Positions 11,201 to 19,265 of a DNA stretch of 42,030 nucleotides are shown piece by piece (the stretch's first letter is position 1; every line of letters starts with the position of its first letter). The stretch is from a virus. The notes beneath the pieces are model-generated. The model did no database searches. It was not told where the DNA came from and was given only the letters and a program-made list of their open reading frames with translations. Both the position numbers and the translations under genes were made by a program. The stretch spans positions 1-42,030 of IMG/VR virus record IMGVR_UViG_3300024348_000097. One strand, written 5' to 3'.

Positions 11201-11643
11201 TACTGATTGAGTTTTTGTGAATATAAATCAACCATCTCCTTGTCCTTTGGATTGACAGCAGGAGCCTTTATAGGCGGTGCTATATTAGACTGGAAGGATT
11301 TACCATACATAGGTACTTCAGGCATTACATCGCTGTAAACACCGGCCATAGAAATACCTTGAGCCTCAGCTCCTTCCGGACTTACAACTTGATTGTCTTG
11401 CGGAACTCCCACCTCTGGGGTAGGCTCATTCCCAGCCAATTGCAAATTCGATAAAGAATCGCTTTCTTCTTTTTTTTTTAAGTATGATGTTGCATCCTCA
11501 ACACCATAATGGATTTTCATATCCTCATTTGCATCGGGAGATTTTGCCAAATAGTCTTCAAAATCCTTTTTGGTTGTAAAAGAGTTATTAAATCTGTAAT
11601 CAGATTTTAACTCATCGTAGAGTTCTTCGAAATTATTGGCCAT
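2248..11643 (-). CDS. Giant polyvalent virion protein (3131 aa) with zincin and methyltransferase domains
   Basis: This protein takes up 22% of the window. Visible parts in order: a short N-terminal domain (FEELYDELKSDYRF); long coiled-coil-like Lys/Glu segments (about residues 100-520); a hydrophobic region near 640-800 (LALGISVGVLTQNPYIGG); a HEVTH zinc-metallopeptidase motif (HExxH) near residue 1111; Pro/Glu linkers near 1250-1300; a large globular region near 1330-1720; a class I SAM methyltransferase-like domain near 1750-1930, with glycine motif DYGAGLGLG and acidic SYEPNP; then long helical and hydrophobic segments to the end. This matches the polyvalent proteins described for phages and conjugative elements, which carry several enzyme domains into the host with the DNA. 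It lies downstream of two internal-virion-like genes, where T7-like phages encode their internal core. Exact activities are inferred. Confidence 0.85.
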   Translation of the reverse strand: MANNFEELYDELKSDYRFNNSFTTKKDFEDYLAKSPDANEDMKIHYGVEDATSYLKKKEESDSLSNLQLAGNEPTPEVGVPQDNQVVSPEGAEAQGISMAGVYSDVMPEVPMYGKSFQSNIAPPIKAPAVNPKDKEMVDLYSQKLNQYKSEIDKGSFRALQDFQRLGVDPKYKELKDKGYFNNQIKEISDSFGKNIYTKSKGLFDKVDVQKSLKESGIVITSATGFTPESLKVQPKVPSILKATTLPKDERAKVFSSYSEFQNTPVKTPEEEQIANQKLDGELSKDAKNLITDGVWIQPTANNPNPGGFLFTNDDGIVEVNPLKVADQVEKFVRSSMSGVPEEIKPAVTRRLTRLVEQESENRLISEGQKKVFDAKLAKEGKSVFDYTKIPQEFESEVRNLANYGFTSLQDLQNSSVENITNQLSNFTNQKQIELDGFANEIKSRQEKGEYMSEEEALADAEIYARMVSQATSEGVELRNKLVSTAEQNFKLKKSEVEKTKNLELQKLYAKYDATVKDGKISFAAMEKLTQMQKDAYTEFMDGRENQRRTNQSLANRISDSDFKVGALLEWSGDRIQAASARTFDNAIEALNATVGYENNPLTGMLKYMKFVEVNNKKSNLTFAGANGFAESTEAALSSILDQTPNLALGISVGVLTQNPYIGGMISWAQDTADQVGQNYKDKFAETGSEIEARNSAKVTLQVQSAMLPLYAVQFAPFVSGVLKTARGISAKAVIQDVITLAGVEYAPELATELVQNYTAAKLNNDPKYKNATFIEYAKAEGPTLALEILPSVAVMSGAGVVSSRYESVQREKRLASFKEFTGQRGLDQMIASAIDVVGPNAATAIPEYLLQTGQITMEEFQTVKQGVVDIAATYPGAKSVIKDDNKSKYYVDLMGQQKELESSLEQIPEGNVLREFIQNKIEGIKTTMKDLVSGKDVDFVVFENKGGFKYVTDKQKAAQIIETNKEAIETGLIKVNTKDTDINATVQEMTKDTASKKGSKQVKFYDTGDNLNAATADNQYDLNQLMASSTRNQVEVDNIVQQTKNAQKVLDKLLPGVRIFLHTNDSYMAKMAEIGGSDRSIGNQTSVRYSDGTYGAEIQVNLDTAKDTTVAHEVTHAILLKVFGQDVELFADFKNSLSALVSDSDNKVLTDFVNKYKQVEQGEEYLVQLTAMMAAQGTKLDPTLLQKIATLINKFVSTVTFGTITPFKNTADVVEVSDFFNALSDSIKSGQVNKKLETNAVQKQSTNEVSVQPEARVGEEVVEGKPQAKPQVTPKEGQKEEVSGVPQPTETKIENAQVQVVNENNGEREVGDILLSGYVNPEEIKNKSELAKVFQPVDISWEVDPNSGITLQVPEERKSMYDVVSTSGGAILVANSDGTGIGKVVDGQILQGGIGYSFINQNIADNVGFAASDDAKIPSIWESAQEAARLRDAQNPEMAGNPVAVFVMVQAPAATFGNAYAATYFGNVLKAISKDRNYETTKAKNELVEFINDFRTNNEYGRKYNDAFAELISIIRNTDFTKPQSIDKITNILITEKKRGLPAGTSQAIISENNKRFGFDARRAFFEKFFVGTGKANSSQPANQLRNYLKEKGFGQESFYGKYVDQNIMNNLQGETPGKRLEDSGFTMTGFFVDPNLEKQDFIDKSKKGTYQHKQFNSKFYGSDAFVLNGKYYVNEMFPEARFVASDKKGGAEIPVQASAALSLYPRTRKGQVSDIIERAKKIDETINKSQKVRSEESSGTTQVATTIGSYKKAANLIKNIQGDVLDYGAGLGLGTDAMSNTLGRKVDSYEPNPERWKGKEEATYTASDQINKKYDGIVSLNVLNVVPKDIRDAIVTDIFEKLNVDGKAVISTRKWSGDVNGAKNAIPGAEEKSLIITRKQKGENVEVFQKGFDGNELVDYVQSLLGDKANVTKDNSFGAAGVIITKKAEITNKSQLNPTDISPAFQSDIMSGLTEAEALKNIVKEGYLLGDIKDQLGLPYVDEAKYKEAHAALALESIEKLNNSKKDTAVEIENLINANYMMPMADQVAGLLSQGFSHYEIFRTMYNMDIGTAQEYQDAFGVDYRQTIKNAIESENFSDDYLEELTTDTRTIKKKKVAEDLYETWQRAGMDFVDAVSMVEAYADAFEEKGMAEAAVAMRKELEGVTTQEGLRDGLVTFSALLSNAGFMLQLGRNLFPKKMGDMIAKSLERDGIQLTPKQKENLERLVSELNTSKDNLDAAADKFMDSFSDEDYAEAKKVEKQVKNAAREMMNFLDNFKPKFWNDRLTSGGSRALLGIQTVGLSVLANVENAMFNQNIIVAATRKAYDAGLGGVKSDTFSIRNWWNAATLSRDKTLGEMAEMLQYGFQSDPNYIEKFYDGLAQINFFKDTHLGYKMMGSILGKINGKKLWQMTDEEYADAFNQVIYKTKDGSLELADGKTYKLLTSLFWGWTLAPQATEITGRLMALGGDKAFANAYTTRAMIDYFKNTATSGATGGFIEDYMADRDLALDRNTLKKLLSVVDYGLEADNPFEQEGLKKVFLGDNFLSKGLSAVRGKIRKNIKANYKTIKTSNEIEFGKRATLGALQSADVLVWSVAPFAKVPANVIYVATQKSFPPAALAIYYGSQRTYDKKQKEFDKRYPKAVKKFASDSQKKAYEEAKMELTKLKRQVTYDFAQIEVSFGVAAFALSAVLAGAIIASSEPGDDKDKLYPAANLRAGNYNRTLHEEYLKALLSGKPLDNFAIRRGGAVLKGDKINAFNNMGISGYALGAYSSAYRAYNEEMTTTGSKLKGISYGMGGLLFGELLTSGAKQLPMMQGFSRIYSAFTDEKGAKFTNWASGTAAASLSVFSPSILSVISKGNAESIQSLSQLHPEYEPSMNEGVYGLMPRTIGKIFANVVQKLNRNVSFLAKNQYYEAAIGPFGEDMQYRTTTSEPGTAMAYLETMINPFASRTYKGGFTLTPTQVEKQKELYRRSMSIHITMVNLALAYTEMTGSEFIYEFEGEKMDLMSLIADQKKNEFVFSTGDTRKQQGMNEIRQKYSATYSLPMETYREELKKRGELKFYAMQDVDNAVEKGVIGTTQSYIRDGNLFMAQQTIENFFNLYAKARTAANVNYEKDFKNRQRNILEQMKQKGLINKEDYEKLTDIGGK

Positions 11644-13174
11644 TTAGATATAGATTATTTATGTAATCGTTAACTCCTTGATAATCGTTTTTTTCCTTTA
11701 ATTTTAGGTAAACTGGATCTCCTAATTTTTGATTGAATAATGTAGTTGCTTTAGTAGCATCTGCTTTTTGTGCGGCTATATTGTCTTCGACAATACGAGA
11801 CTCCATTTTATTTCCTATCAATCCTTGAGCACTAAAATTCTTAGCAGGCATATATAAATATTGTCCTGGTTCTCCAAACATAATAAAAGGTTGAACACCT
11901 AAGATATTCTTAGCGGTATACTTTCCTACTTTTTGTATTGGAAATATTCTAGTAACTCCATTAACTGTTTCTTGCCCATAAGGTAATACTACAGACTGAA
12001 CAACTTTCTTATCGGTTAGTACAGCACCCGATGCTACACTACCATCTGCATTAGAAGTTTGGCCTGTGACAGCACCACTATAACCATCGGCTGGTAAACC
12101 ATAAGTGTCGTGAGTATAGTATTCAATGTCAACACCAGCTGGAGATTTTCCTAATTTAAGCATATCTTTAGTCTTAGTTCTGCTTATCACACTTTGTTCT
12201 TCTGGACCTCCAAAATTATTGATTGTTCTACCTCTTACCGTAGTAGCCTTAACTGTAGGATTAGCGTACTCAGTAACGTACTTCATCAAGTAGTCTTTAA
12301 GTTTCCTTTGGTCCTCCAAAGTATAGTAACCAGTTTGTTCATCAACTTTAAATCCTAAATTTTTAGAATCTACCAATTGAACCAAAGCCTCTGGATTTTG
12401 ATCCATATAATTCAAAACCAAATCTTCAATAGCCTTTGGTCTTCCGCTAGGATACAGAGATGGATTATCTTCAAATGCTTTTTGGGCTGCTGCCATAGTA
12501 ACTGGTCTTTCTTGAACAGTAGTTGTTCTAACACCGCCCTCTCCAATAGGAGTATTGTATGTAGAAGCAATAGTCTTATCAAGAGTTTTTACATCAGACT
12601 CAAGTTCTTTTTCTACAGGAATAATGCTAGCCCCTCTGTACTTAGGAACACCATCTGCATTTAATTGAAAGAATGGATCATTTGGAATTGAACTTTTTGC
12701 TAACCTAGCTTGTAATTCACTATGTGACTTTGCTTTACCATTCTCCACTAAATACTTTTTAAAGTTTTGAGTAAAGTAAACCTTGTTTTTATCCAAACTT
12801 CTAGTTTGCTCATCAAACTTGTTATACTCATCGCTTAGTGATTTGTACTTAATCAACTCTAAGTCGAATTCATTTGCTAATTTATAACCTTCATTAATCC
12901 AAGCAGGGTTTCCGCTAGTTTTAAGTTCGTGTAATTTATTTACATATTCGCCAGCAACTTTAATCAAATCAGGCGCAACTAAGCGATTATAACTACCATC
13001 AATCTTAAAATTCTTTTCTAATTCTTTGCTAGCATTTGCAGCCGCAACATCTGCCTTAGCAGCACGAGTTTTATCTGCTTGAGCAGATTGGAAAGCAAGA
13101 CGACCAACTCTTTGAGCGCTATCTAGTTTTCCTTGTAATGCTATACCTTGTCCTAAACTAGTTGGGGTTGCCAT
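11633..13174 (-). CDS. Putative internal virion / DNA-injection protein (513 aa)
   Basis: The N-terminal 100 or so residues are Ala/Gln/Lys-rich and helical (AFQSAQADKTRAAKADVAAA), then come mixed segments rich in Lys, Tyr and Asn with no catalytic motif I can see. It overlaps the giant protein gene by 11 bp downstream and the preceding gene by 1 bp (TAATG), so the three are probably translationally coupled. A long helical soluble protein between a small Gln/Met-rich protein and a giant polyvalent protein is the arrangement of the ejected internal core proteins of podoviruses. That is inference from position and composition; I do not recognise the family. Confidence 0.6.
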   Translation of the reverse strand: MATPTSLGQGIALQGKLDSAQRVGRLAFQSAQADKTRAAKADVAAANASKELEKNFKIDGSYNRLVAPDLIKVAGEYVNKLHELKTSGNPAWINEGYKLANEFDLELIKYKSLSDEYNKFDEQTRSLDKNKVYFTQNFKKYLVENGKAKSHSELQARLAKSSIPNDPFFQLNADGVPKYRGASIIPVEKELESDVKTLDKTIASTYNTPIGEGGVRTTTVQERPVTMAAAQKAFEDNPSLYPSGRPKAIEDLVLNYMDQNPEALVQLVDSKNLGFKVDEQTGYYTLEDQRKLKDYLMKYVTEYANPTVKATTVRGRTINNFGGPEEQSVISRTKTKDMLKLGKSPAGVDIEYYTHDTYGLPADGYSGAVTGQTSNADGSVASGAVLTDKKVVQSVVLPYGQETVNGVTRIFPIQKVGKYTAKNILGVQPFIMFGEPGQYLYMPAKNFSAQGLIGNKMESRIVEDNIAAQKADATKATTLFNQKLGDPVYLKLKEKNDYQGVNDYINNLYLNGQ

Positions 13175-13935
13175 TAGAAATATTTAGAGTTAAATGGTTT
13201 TGGTTGAGAATATAAACCTTGTCTTGGGTTCATTGCTCCGGTTGAAAATGCTGGAATGCCTCCTGTTTTGTATTGGCTCGGAGTCCCAAACTTTCTATAT
13301 AAAGATAATGGATTTCCTAAGTCATAACTTGGTGCGTCTTGACTCGTATTCGATACACCATTTATATCTCTGTACATTTGTCTATCAGCATCTGCATTTT
13401 CCATAGACATTTTAGATGTCGCATATCCTTCTAAAGCACCCACACCGCTGTAAACAGCATCTTGTACACCTTGACCAAAGGTAGCTTGCCTTCTGTCGTA
13501 AGAAGACATCTTATCTCTAACATCAGCTTGTTGCAAACCGCTTATTTGTTGATTTGCTTGCATTTTCATACTCAAACCTCGGTCAATTGCCGATTGATTC
13601 ATAGCACCAATTTGCTGTCCTAATCTACTTGTATTAAATGCACCAATTCGTCCCAAAGCAGAACTCAATTGACCTCCGGACATATCTGTAAATTGTCTGT
13701 ATTGTCCTGCTGTCTGAGACGCTTGCGTTTGTTCTGCGATAGCTCTAGTAGTAGCATCTACACCCGTCTTAGCCATTCGGTCTCCAATAGCCTTATTCTC
13801 TTGAATGGGTCCAGCAGCGTCCATAAATTGTCCCCTGTCTTCACCCTTCATACCTACAAGTCCTTGAGCACTTTTGACACCTCTGTAAATACTTGTTGCT
13901 AATTGTACTCCTGCTAATATTGCTGGTAATGCCAT
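13174..13935 (-). CDS. Putative small internal virion protein (T7 gp14-like in character)
   Basis: This 253-aa protein starts with an Ala/Leu segment (MALPAILAGVQLATSIYRGV) that could insert in a membrane. A Gln/Met/Ser-rich helical middle follows (AMNQSAIDRGLSMKMQANQQ), then a Gly/Pro-rich tail ending FNSKYF. Small ejected proteins of podoviruses have this make-up: a short hydrophobic start, low Cys content and repetitive Q/M/A helices. It opens the block that continues into the 513-aa and 3131-aa genes. A complete TTTG-N20-TAAATTTG promoter ends 6 nt before its ATG, inside the end of the tail hub gene, so this block can be transcribed separately. Confidence 0.55.
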   Translation of the reverse strand: MALPAILAGVQLATSIYRGVKSAQGLVGMKGEDRGQFMDAAGPIQENKAIGDRMAKTGVDATTRAIAEQTQASQTAGQYRQFTDMSGGQLSSALGRIGAFNTSRLGQQIGAMNQSAIDRGLSMKMQANQQISGLQQADVRDKMSSYDRRQATFGQGVQDAVYSGVGALEGYATSKMSMENADADRQMYRDINGVSNTSQDAPSYDLGNPLSLYRKFGTPSQYKTGGIPAFSTGAMNPRQGLYSQPKPFNSKYF

Positions 13936-13941
13936 ATATTA

Positions 13942-13973
13942 CAAATTTAGTTAATTATTATTGATTATACAAA
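13942..13973 (-). promoter_or_regulatory. Bacteroidetes-type promoter for the internal virion protein block
   Basis: On the minus strand TTTG (13970-13973) is followed after 20 nt by TAAATTTG (13942-13949), then 6 nt, then the ATG at 13935. Both boxes match the consensus. The upstream box overlaps the last codons of the tail hub gene. Transcription would begin at or next to the start codon. Confidence 0.65.
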
Positions 13974-16900
13974 CGAACCATCGCACGGAACTTGACAATA
14001 AAATTAATCAACTTCTGTTTACCACTGCTCGCCTCAAAGGTCATTTTCACTTTCAACCACTTGCCCCACAAACGAGATGTATCCCCATTGTTAAGTCCAG
14101 TTGAAGCTGAATCATTTTTAATAGGACTATACCAAAGGTCCTCCCTCTTCTCAAACTCGGTTTCATCTAAATACGATACGTGGTTTGTGGTTGTCAAATA
14201 TACATCATAAGGTTGTGTATCCGTTACAAATTGTAACGCTTCAAAATTCTTACTGATATTTGGTTCGTAATTCATAACACCCGTAATTGAAGGTATTGCG
14301 TATGAACCATAGTAGGTTGATTCTGCGCCCCTATCGTGCAGATATAATTGTTGGGGTAGTGATGGATTTGGAGACCAATATAAATTCTTATATTTTAAAT
14401 AAATATCAGGCCAGTAAGAGTGAAAACAAACAAAGCCATTTTTTATTTCATCATAAACCAAGGTAAACTGTTTGTTCGATGACCCATCATTATATTTAAA
14501 AGTAAAAATAGCTTCGCTATACTTATCATTCCATACACCATGTACTCCTAGTCCTGTCAAATGATAGTCTTGATTACTAACATACTTGCCATTATTTGTC
14601 AAGTAAGATATCATACCCTTGTCTGAAATAACACGAGTTCCGTCTTGTCCAAAACGAACAAATTTCTGTAATTGATCATTATACCAATAGAATGTTTCTT
14701 TTCCGGTTGGAGTCTTACCTTTTACATGGCTCCATTTCTTAAACATACCTATTGATGTTAATTCTTGCCCACGAGAAGCCAAGATAGAACCACTGCCTAC
14801 AACAACATCTGTTCCCTCTTGCGCTCCAACCAAAGAGGCATCACGGAAGTATTGTCTCTGTACACTATTTGGTTGCCATGTATAGAAAGAAGCGTTTATA
14901 ATATCATGGTGTACAATAGGACCAAGTGTTAAATCTAAATCTGCAAAGTCTAGTGGCTTAAATAATCTATAGTTATCTTTCTGAGACCCAATTACTTTTT
15001 TAGCAGACCAAGTAATACGAGATGGTAAAAAACCATTATATTTTAAATTTGTATTATAGCCACTTTCTATAATCGAATCATCTTTGTAATTATAAGATCT
15101 ACTATAATTATTTTGATTACTAACTTCTGGCCATTGCTCTAACCAATAAAACAACCCAGTACCAACCGAACCATTGGGTAAAGCTGTCATTACTGGAGCA
15201 CCCAAATAATCAACCCAATAATTTCCGGTAGCATCTTTGGCTAGATATTGGGGAAATACATAACCTGGACCTGTAAAAGTATCATCATGCTCTAAAATAT
15301 TAAACATCTGAAGATTTCCTGCGTTCTGTGAATAGAAAGATACTCCATAGCCCATTCCCCACAATAAATCATTATGCGGCATTCTCATGATTGCCATATG
15401 TGATTTTTGTATAAAAGAATCTCCTCCATACACAGAAATTGAATTTAATATTCCATTTTGGCCATCTGATAAAATATAATAGTGCCCAGTTGATTCATAA
15501 ATGCTTAATTCTTTATTAATAGGGTATTTTTTATTACCGCCCAAATCTCTGAACAATTGACCATACCACATACCATTGTCAGTTAGGGCTGTGTTAGTAT
15601 GCGCAGTGGTATTAATTTTAAAAACTTCACAAGCACTATTTTGACTATATACTTGTCCAGTCCCAAATTCATATGAGTTAGATACAGTATTTGAATCTAA
15701 AGATGCATTTTTTCCAGTTTCTAAATGGGTATGAAAATTAACATTGAATTGTGTATAATCTTGATTAGTTGCACCAAAGTATCCTCCATAATCTTGGTAT
15801 GAACTGTTATTGCTACCATTGGCGGCTCTTTGATTTGCTCTTGAATGGCCAGAAAATATTGCGTGTTCAAATGGAGCAGCAGCAAGCCTTATTTTATCCG
15901 TGCCTGCATTGGCAGTGTATGTTGTATTATTAAAATATAAATCTGGACTATAAAAAAATAAATAATTAGATTTATCTACAGTGCTCGTACCTCCACAGCT
16001 TGCTGTAATTGAACTAAGAGTAGTATAGCCAATTGCTAATGTTTGTGCTGTACCAAAAATATAACCAGCATTGTTTCTCATCAAGGGGTTTGCAACTCCA
16101 GAAGTAGTTCCATTTACAATTCCCAAAAAAGGAACGAGTACGGGAGTGGCAAAACGATTATCACCATGTGTTGCAGCAGCATAAAAAATTCCTGTTGCTA
16201 AAACTTCTGGTATCCTTTTAGATCTTACAATTCGAAAAGAAGAAATCAAATCCCTTACATAATTTCCACTTACAACACTATTTAAATTAATGTTGTGAAA
16301 CTTTACATAATAATATTTACTTCTATTATTTGAAGTGTCTTGTAAATTAATATCAACTCCACCAATAGAAGAATCTCGTCTTGTGCCTACAACATTTGTA
16401 GCACTTCTATCAATTCGAATATCATCTACCCAATAAGGAGAGCTCCACTTACCAGTATTTTTCCATTGAACTTGAATACCAAAACGATAGGTATCATTGT
16501 ATACATAAGAAGTATAATTTAAAGTATTTAGCGGATTTAAATACTCTCCGTATTTATGGTCGGTATATGAATTAACTAAATTATTATTTTGTTCAAATGA
16601 TTTACCTATACTGTCTATAAATCCTTGTTCAATAGTGTGACGAATAGCTTGCGCCCAAGTAGACATATCTAAATCAATTTGCTCGGTTAAATTACTTAAT
16701 GTTAAACGATTATCAAAAACTTTAACAGACTGAGCAGTTAGATATCGAGATGTAATTGCAACTAGTTCATTATTACCTAATTGTATATTTTCTTGACCTA
16801 AATTTGTGTGTTGTACTGTAATTTCTGTTTGGTCGTCCAACAACTTAGAACGCTGTACAATCTTTGATGTAAATGTAGCATCTGTATATTCAATAGCAAC

Positions 16901-18103
16901 CAACTCAAAATATTTATATAAACCAGGAATAATATTTTTAACAGTTAATGAAACTGATTTATTCGTATTTGCACCATTGGCATCACCTCTAATTTCTGAA
17001 GGTATGTTTGTTTTAGCAACATAAATGTTAATTGGATTTGTTGGATATAAAAAATCTGTAGGTATAAAATCTTCTGTTAAAAAACGACCTGTATATCTTT
17101 TGTTTCCTGGAGTCAAAAATCCTCCTGTTTCTTCTACTAGAATATTATCAAGATAAGATTTAGTATTGTTATAAAACAAAGTTGATTCAAGATCTATTGT
17201 CTCTAATTCATATCTTCCGTTACTTGTAAATAAAAAAGCGTCTGTTGTGGTAATTAGACTATACTTAAGATACATAGCACGTGGCTTATTATATCCATCT
17301 GTCCAATACAAATTTACCTCGTCCCCATTTCTTTCTATTTCGGCTTCTATTCTTCTTTGAGTTGAGAATCCCATTTTTTTACTGCGCAGTAAACGCACAT
17401 AAGTAAAAGTAGAATCTGCGTTTGTACTATATATAACTCCTATCTCGCTTACCTCTGATGTAATACCACCACTCACCACAGTTCCTGCGCACCATACGAA
17501 TAAGTAATTTTCTAATTGCTGAGACCCAATTACTTTAAAATCTCCACCCGTAGCATAGTATTCTGATAGCAATTTAATGCTACATAAAGTTGCTGTAATA
17601 TTATTTACCCGCAATACAAAATCTGTATCAGAAGCAGTGGTTATATCAAAATAACCTGTATAAGTTCCTGTTGCTACAAAAGGAGTAGCAAGTGGAAATA
17701 CTGCTGTAAAGCCTGCTGAGGAAAATAAAGAAGTATAAAATGATTTTAATGAGGTAACATAAGTAGCCAAAACCGAAGTTGCAATATTTAATGTAACCGG
17801 ACTAGTAGGATAAATTGTACCCGTAGAAGTTTCCAAATAAAGAACGCCCTCGTTTGCACTTACACTACCATCTGCAATCTTGCTTGCGTCAACATATATA
17901 CGATATGTTTTTGTAGAAGATGTATAAGATGGAATTGCTTTTAGCATTTGATTTCCAGTAGTAGACATAATACCACCAAAGGTATTGCCATCAGTCTGGC
18001 GGTGTCTAATATCATTTGCGTCTACATAATTTCCTTGGTTTACATAAGCCAAGTCGGTATCTTTATCCATGATACCACTAGGAGTAACTCTAATAGTAGG
18101 CAT
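13958..18103 (-). CDS. Large tail hub / stabilisation-type protein (1381 aa)
   Basis: The N-terminus MPTIRVTPSGIMDKDTDLAY continues with NQGNYVDANDIRHRQTDGN. I associate this opening with the large tail stabilisation or hub proteins of Bacteroidetes podoviruses (comparable in role to P22 gp10). The rest is beta-rich, full of Tyr/Asn/Thr/Gly strands, without transmembrane segments or catalytic motifs, as expected of a tail propeller or hub. It ends in KLINFIVKFRAMVRLYNQ. It overlaps the upstream 174-aa adaptor-like gene by one base at 18103, and follows the three adaptor-sized genes, the usual order from capsid connector to tail hub. Confidence 0.7.
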   Translation of the reverse strand: MPTIRVTPSGIMDKDTDLAYVNQGNYVDANDIRHRQTDGNTFGGIMSTTGNQMLKAIPSYTSSTKTYRIYVDASKIADGSVSANEGVLYLETSTGTIYPTSPVTLNIATSVLATYVTSLKSFYTSLFSSAGFTAVFPLATPFVATGTYTGYFDITTASDTDFVLRVNNITATLCSIKLLSEYYATGGDFKVIGSQQLENYLFVWCAGTVVSGGITSEVSEIGVIYSTNADSTFTYVRLLRSKKMGFSTQRRIEAEIERNGDEVNLYWTDGYNKPRAMYLKYSLITTTDAFLFTSNGRYELETIDLESTLFYNNTKSYLDNILVEETGGFLTPGNKRYTGRFLTEDFIPTDFLYPTNPINIYVAKTNIPSEIRGDANGANTNKSVSLTVKNIIPGLYKYFELVAIEYTDATFTSKIVQRSKLLDDQTEITVQHTNLGQENIQLGNNELVAITSRYLTAQSVKVFDNRLTLSNLTEQIDLDMSTWAQAIRHTIEQGFIDSIGKSFEQNNNLVNSYTDHKYGEYLNPLNTLNYTSYVYNDTYRFGIQVQWKNTGKWSSPYWVDDIRIDRSATNVVGTRRDSSIGGVDINLQDTSNNRSKYYYVKFHNINLNSVVSGNYVRDLISSFRIVRSKRIPEVLATGIFYAAATHGDNRFATPVLVPFLGIVNGTTSGVANPLMRNNAGYIFGTAQTLAIGYTTLSSITASCGGTSTVDKSNYLFFYSPDLYFNNTTYTANAGTDKIRLAAAPFEHAIFSGHSRANQRAANGSNNSSYQDYGGYFGATNQDYTQFNVNFHTHLETGKNASLDSNTVSNSYEFGTGQVYSQNSACEVFKINTTAHTNTALTDNGMWYGQLFRDLGGNKKYPINKELSIYESTGHYYILSDGQNGILNSISVYGGDSFIQKSHMAIMRMPHNDLLWGMGYGVSFYSQNAGNLQMFNILEHDDTFTGPGYVFPQYLAKDATGNYWVDYLGAPVMTALPNGSVGTGLFYWLEQWPEVSNQNNYSRSYNYKDDSIIESGYNTNLKYNGFLPSRITWSAKKVIGSQKDNYRLFKPLDFADLDLTLGPIVHHDIINASFYTWQPNSVQRQYFRDASLVGAQEGTDVVVGSGSILASRGQELTSIGMFKKWSHVKGKTPTGKETFYWYNDQLQKFVRFGQDGTRVISDKGMISYLTNNGKYVSNQDYHLTGLGVHGVWNDKYSEAIFTFKYNDGSSNKQFTLVYDEIKNGFVCFHSYWPDIYLKYKNLYWSPNPSLPQQLYLHDRGAESTYYGSYAIPSITGVMNYEPNISKNFEALQFVTDTQPYDVYLTTTNHVSYLDETEFEKREDLWYSPIKNDSASTGLNNGDTSRLWGKWLKVKMTFEASSGKQKLINFIVKFRAMVRLYNQ

Positions 18104-18627
18104 TATATATTTGCTAATTTTTGGGTTTGGAATTCACGCTGATAGTTTTGCATTAGACCAACGCCATAATCTTTTAAATATCTGCGGCTGTATTTCCAAC
18201 CAATATATGCTACAAGCATGCGTTCCCAATCTTCAGGTACAATAAATACACCATCTTCATCGGTATATAAACCAAAATATTTTACAACTATTTTACTACC
18301 ATCGGGAACTATACTAACAAAAGTATTATCAACAACAGCTGAGTATTTAACAAATATCAAACAATCTCCTTGAATAGTATAATCAATCTCAGGACAATAT
18401 TTTTCTCCGCTTATGCAATGATAAACTTCAATCATTTTAGCAACATCGGCTGGCAAAGTTGTTTTTTTATCGTTGACTTCTAATGTCACATTTTTTTCAA
18501 TCAATTTGCTCATTGATTTGTGTGTCCGAACCGCTTGGTTAATCAAAACCTCAAACCATAAAGCATTGGCCTCATAACTACAATTGAGTTCCTCACAGGC
18601 TGCCGCTATTACATCATCCATTTTCAT
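18103..18627 (-). CDS. Head-tail connector / ring-like protein (174 aa)
   Basis: This small alpha/beta protein begins with a helical MKMDDVIAAACEELNCSYEA and ends in an aromatic helical segment (MLVAYIGWKYSRRYLKDYG). The length, the start with an acidic helix predicted to pack in a ring, and the 1-bp overlaps with the genes on both sides fit the stacked adaptor proteins that join portal to tail in podoviruses. I cannot say which ring position it occupies. No enzymatic motif is seen. Confidence 0.55.
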   Translation of the reverse strand: MKMDDVIAAACEELNCSYEANALWFEVLINQAVRTHKSMSKLIEKNVTLEVNDKKTTLPADVAKMIEVYHCISGEKYCPEIDYTIQGDCLIFVKYSAVVDNTFVSIVPDGSKIVVKYFGLYTDEDGVFIVPEDWERMLVAYIGWKYSRRYLKDYGVGLMQNYQREFQTQKLANI

Positions 18628-19265
18628 TATCTAGGTATTTCGGTTTGATTGGTATTAGATATTTCCACAGGCCTTTGAGTCTTTCTCATAAGATCGCCTG
18701 TAACAAGTTCTACGATTTCTCTTTTCAAGTTAGAATCAACTGGGTAGTGATCAATCGTTTTATCAAAATTAGGAATGGTTGTAGGATTATTAAACATCGC
18801 ACGCACCATAACATAAACCAAATGAGTATTATTAAAAAACTGAAGTACCATTGCGTTTTGCTCTAAGTGTTTGTAATCCCACATCACTTCTTTTTTCTTA
18901 GCGAATAAAGAATGTCTAGTTAAAGTAGAATATCCTTTGCGAATTCTAACGAATGGCTTAAGACCATCTGTGTGTCCTACATAAACAAAACCATCGTTCT
19001 GTCCATCAACAGAGATTACATTAGGGCACTCGAAAGTAATAACCGCACAATCTTTCTCCCGTGTCTCAAATGAAATGTCTAAAGTTTGTACCCAGGCATC
19101 ATTGATAAACTTACCAACCTTAATCATATACTGACCAATTAGAGTGGCTCTAGCATTATGTATTTTGGTTTCTAGGTATTGATCATCCCATCGGGAATCA
19201 TTATAACCCATACCGCTATTCAAGTCGCTACGAATCTCCTCTACTATTTCTGATAAAAAAATCAT
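18627..19265 (-). CDS. Head-tail connector / tail tube-like structural protein (212 aa)
   Basis: It starts MIFLSEIVEEIRSDLNSGMG and has an N-terminal helix pair followed by beta strands (DISFETREKDCAVITFECP, DGQNDGFVYVGHTDGLKPF) and a C-terminal helix. Placement between two other adaptor-sized genes, joined to both by 1-bp overlaps, supports a head-completion or connector role. I recognise no specific family. The C-terminal PVEISNTNQTEIPR is polar and probably disordered. Confidence 0.5.
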   Translation of the reverse strand: MIFLSEIVEEIRSDLNSGMGYNDSRWDDQYLETKIHNARATLIGQYMIKVGKFINDAWVQTLDISFETREKDCAVITFECPNVISVDGQNDGFVYVGHTDGLKPFVRIRKGYSTLTRHSLFAKKKEVMWDYKHLEQNAMVLQFFNNTHLVYVMVRAMFNNPTTIPNFDKTIDHYPVDSNLKREIVELVTGDLMRKTQRPVEISNTNQTEIPR

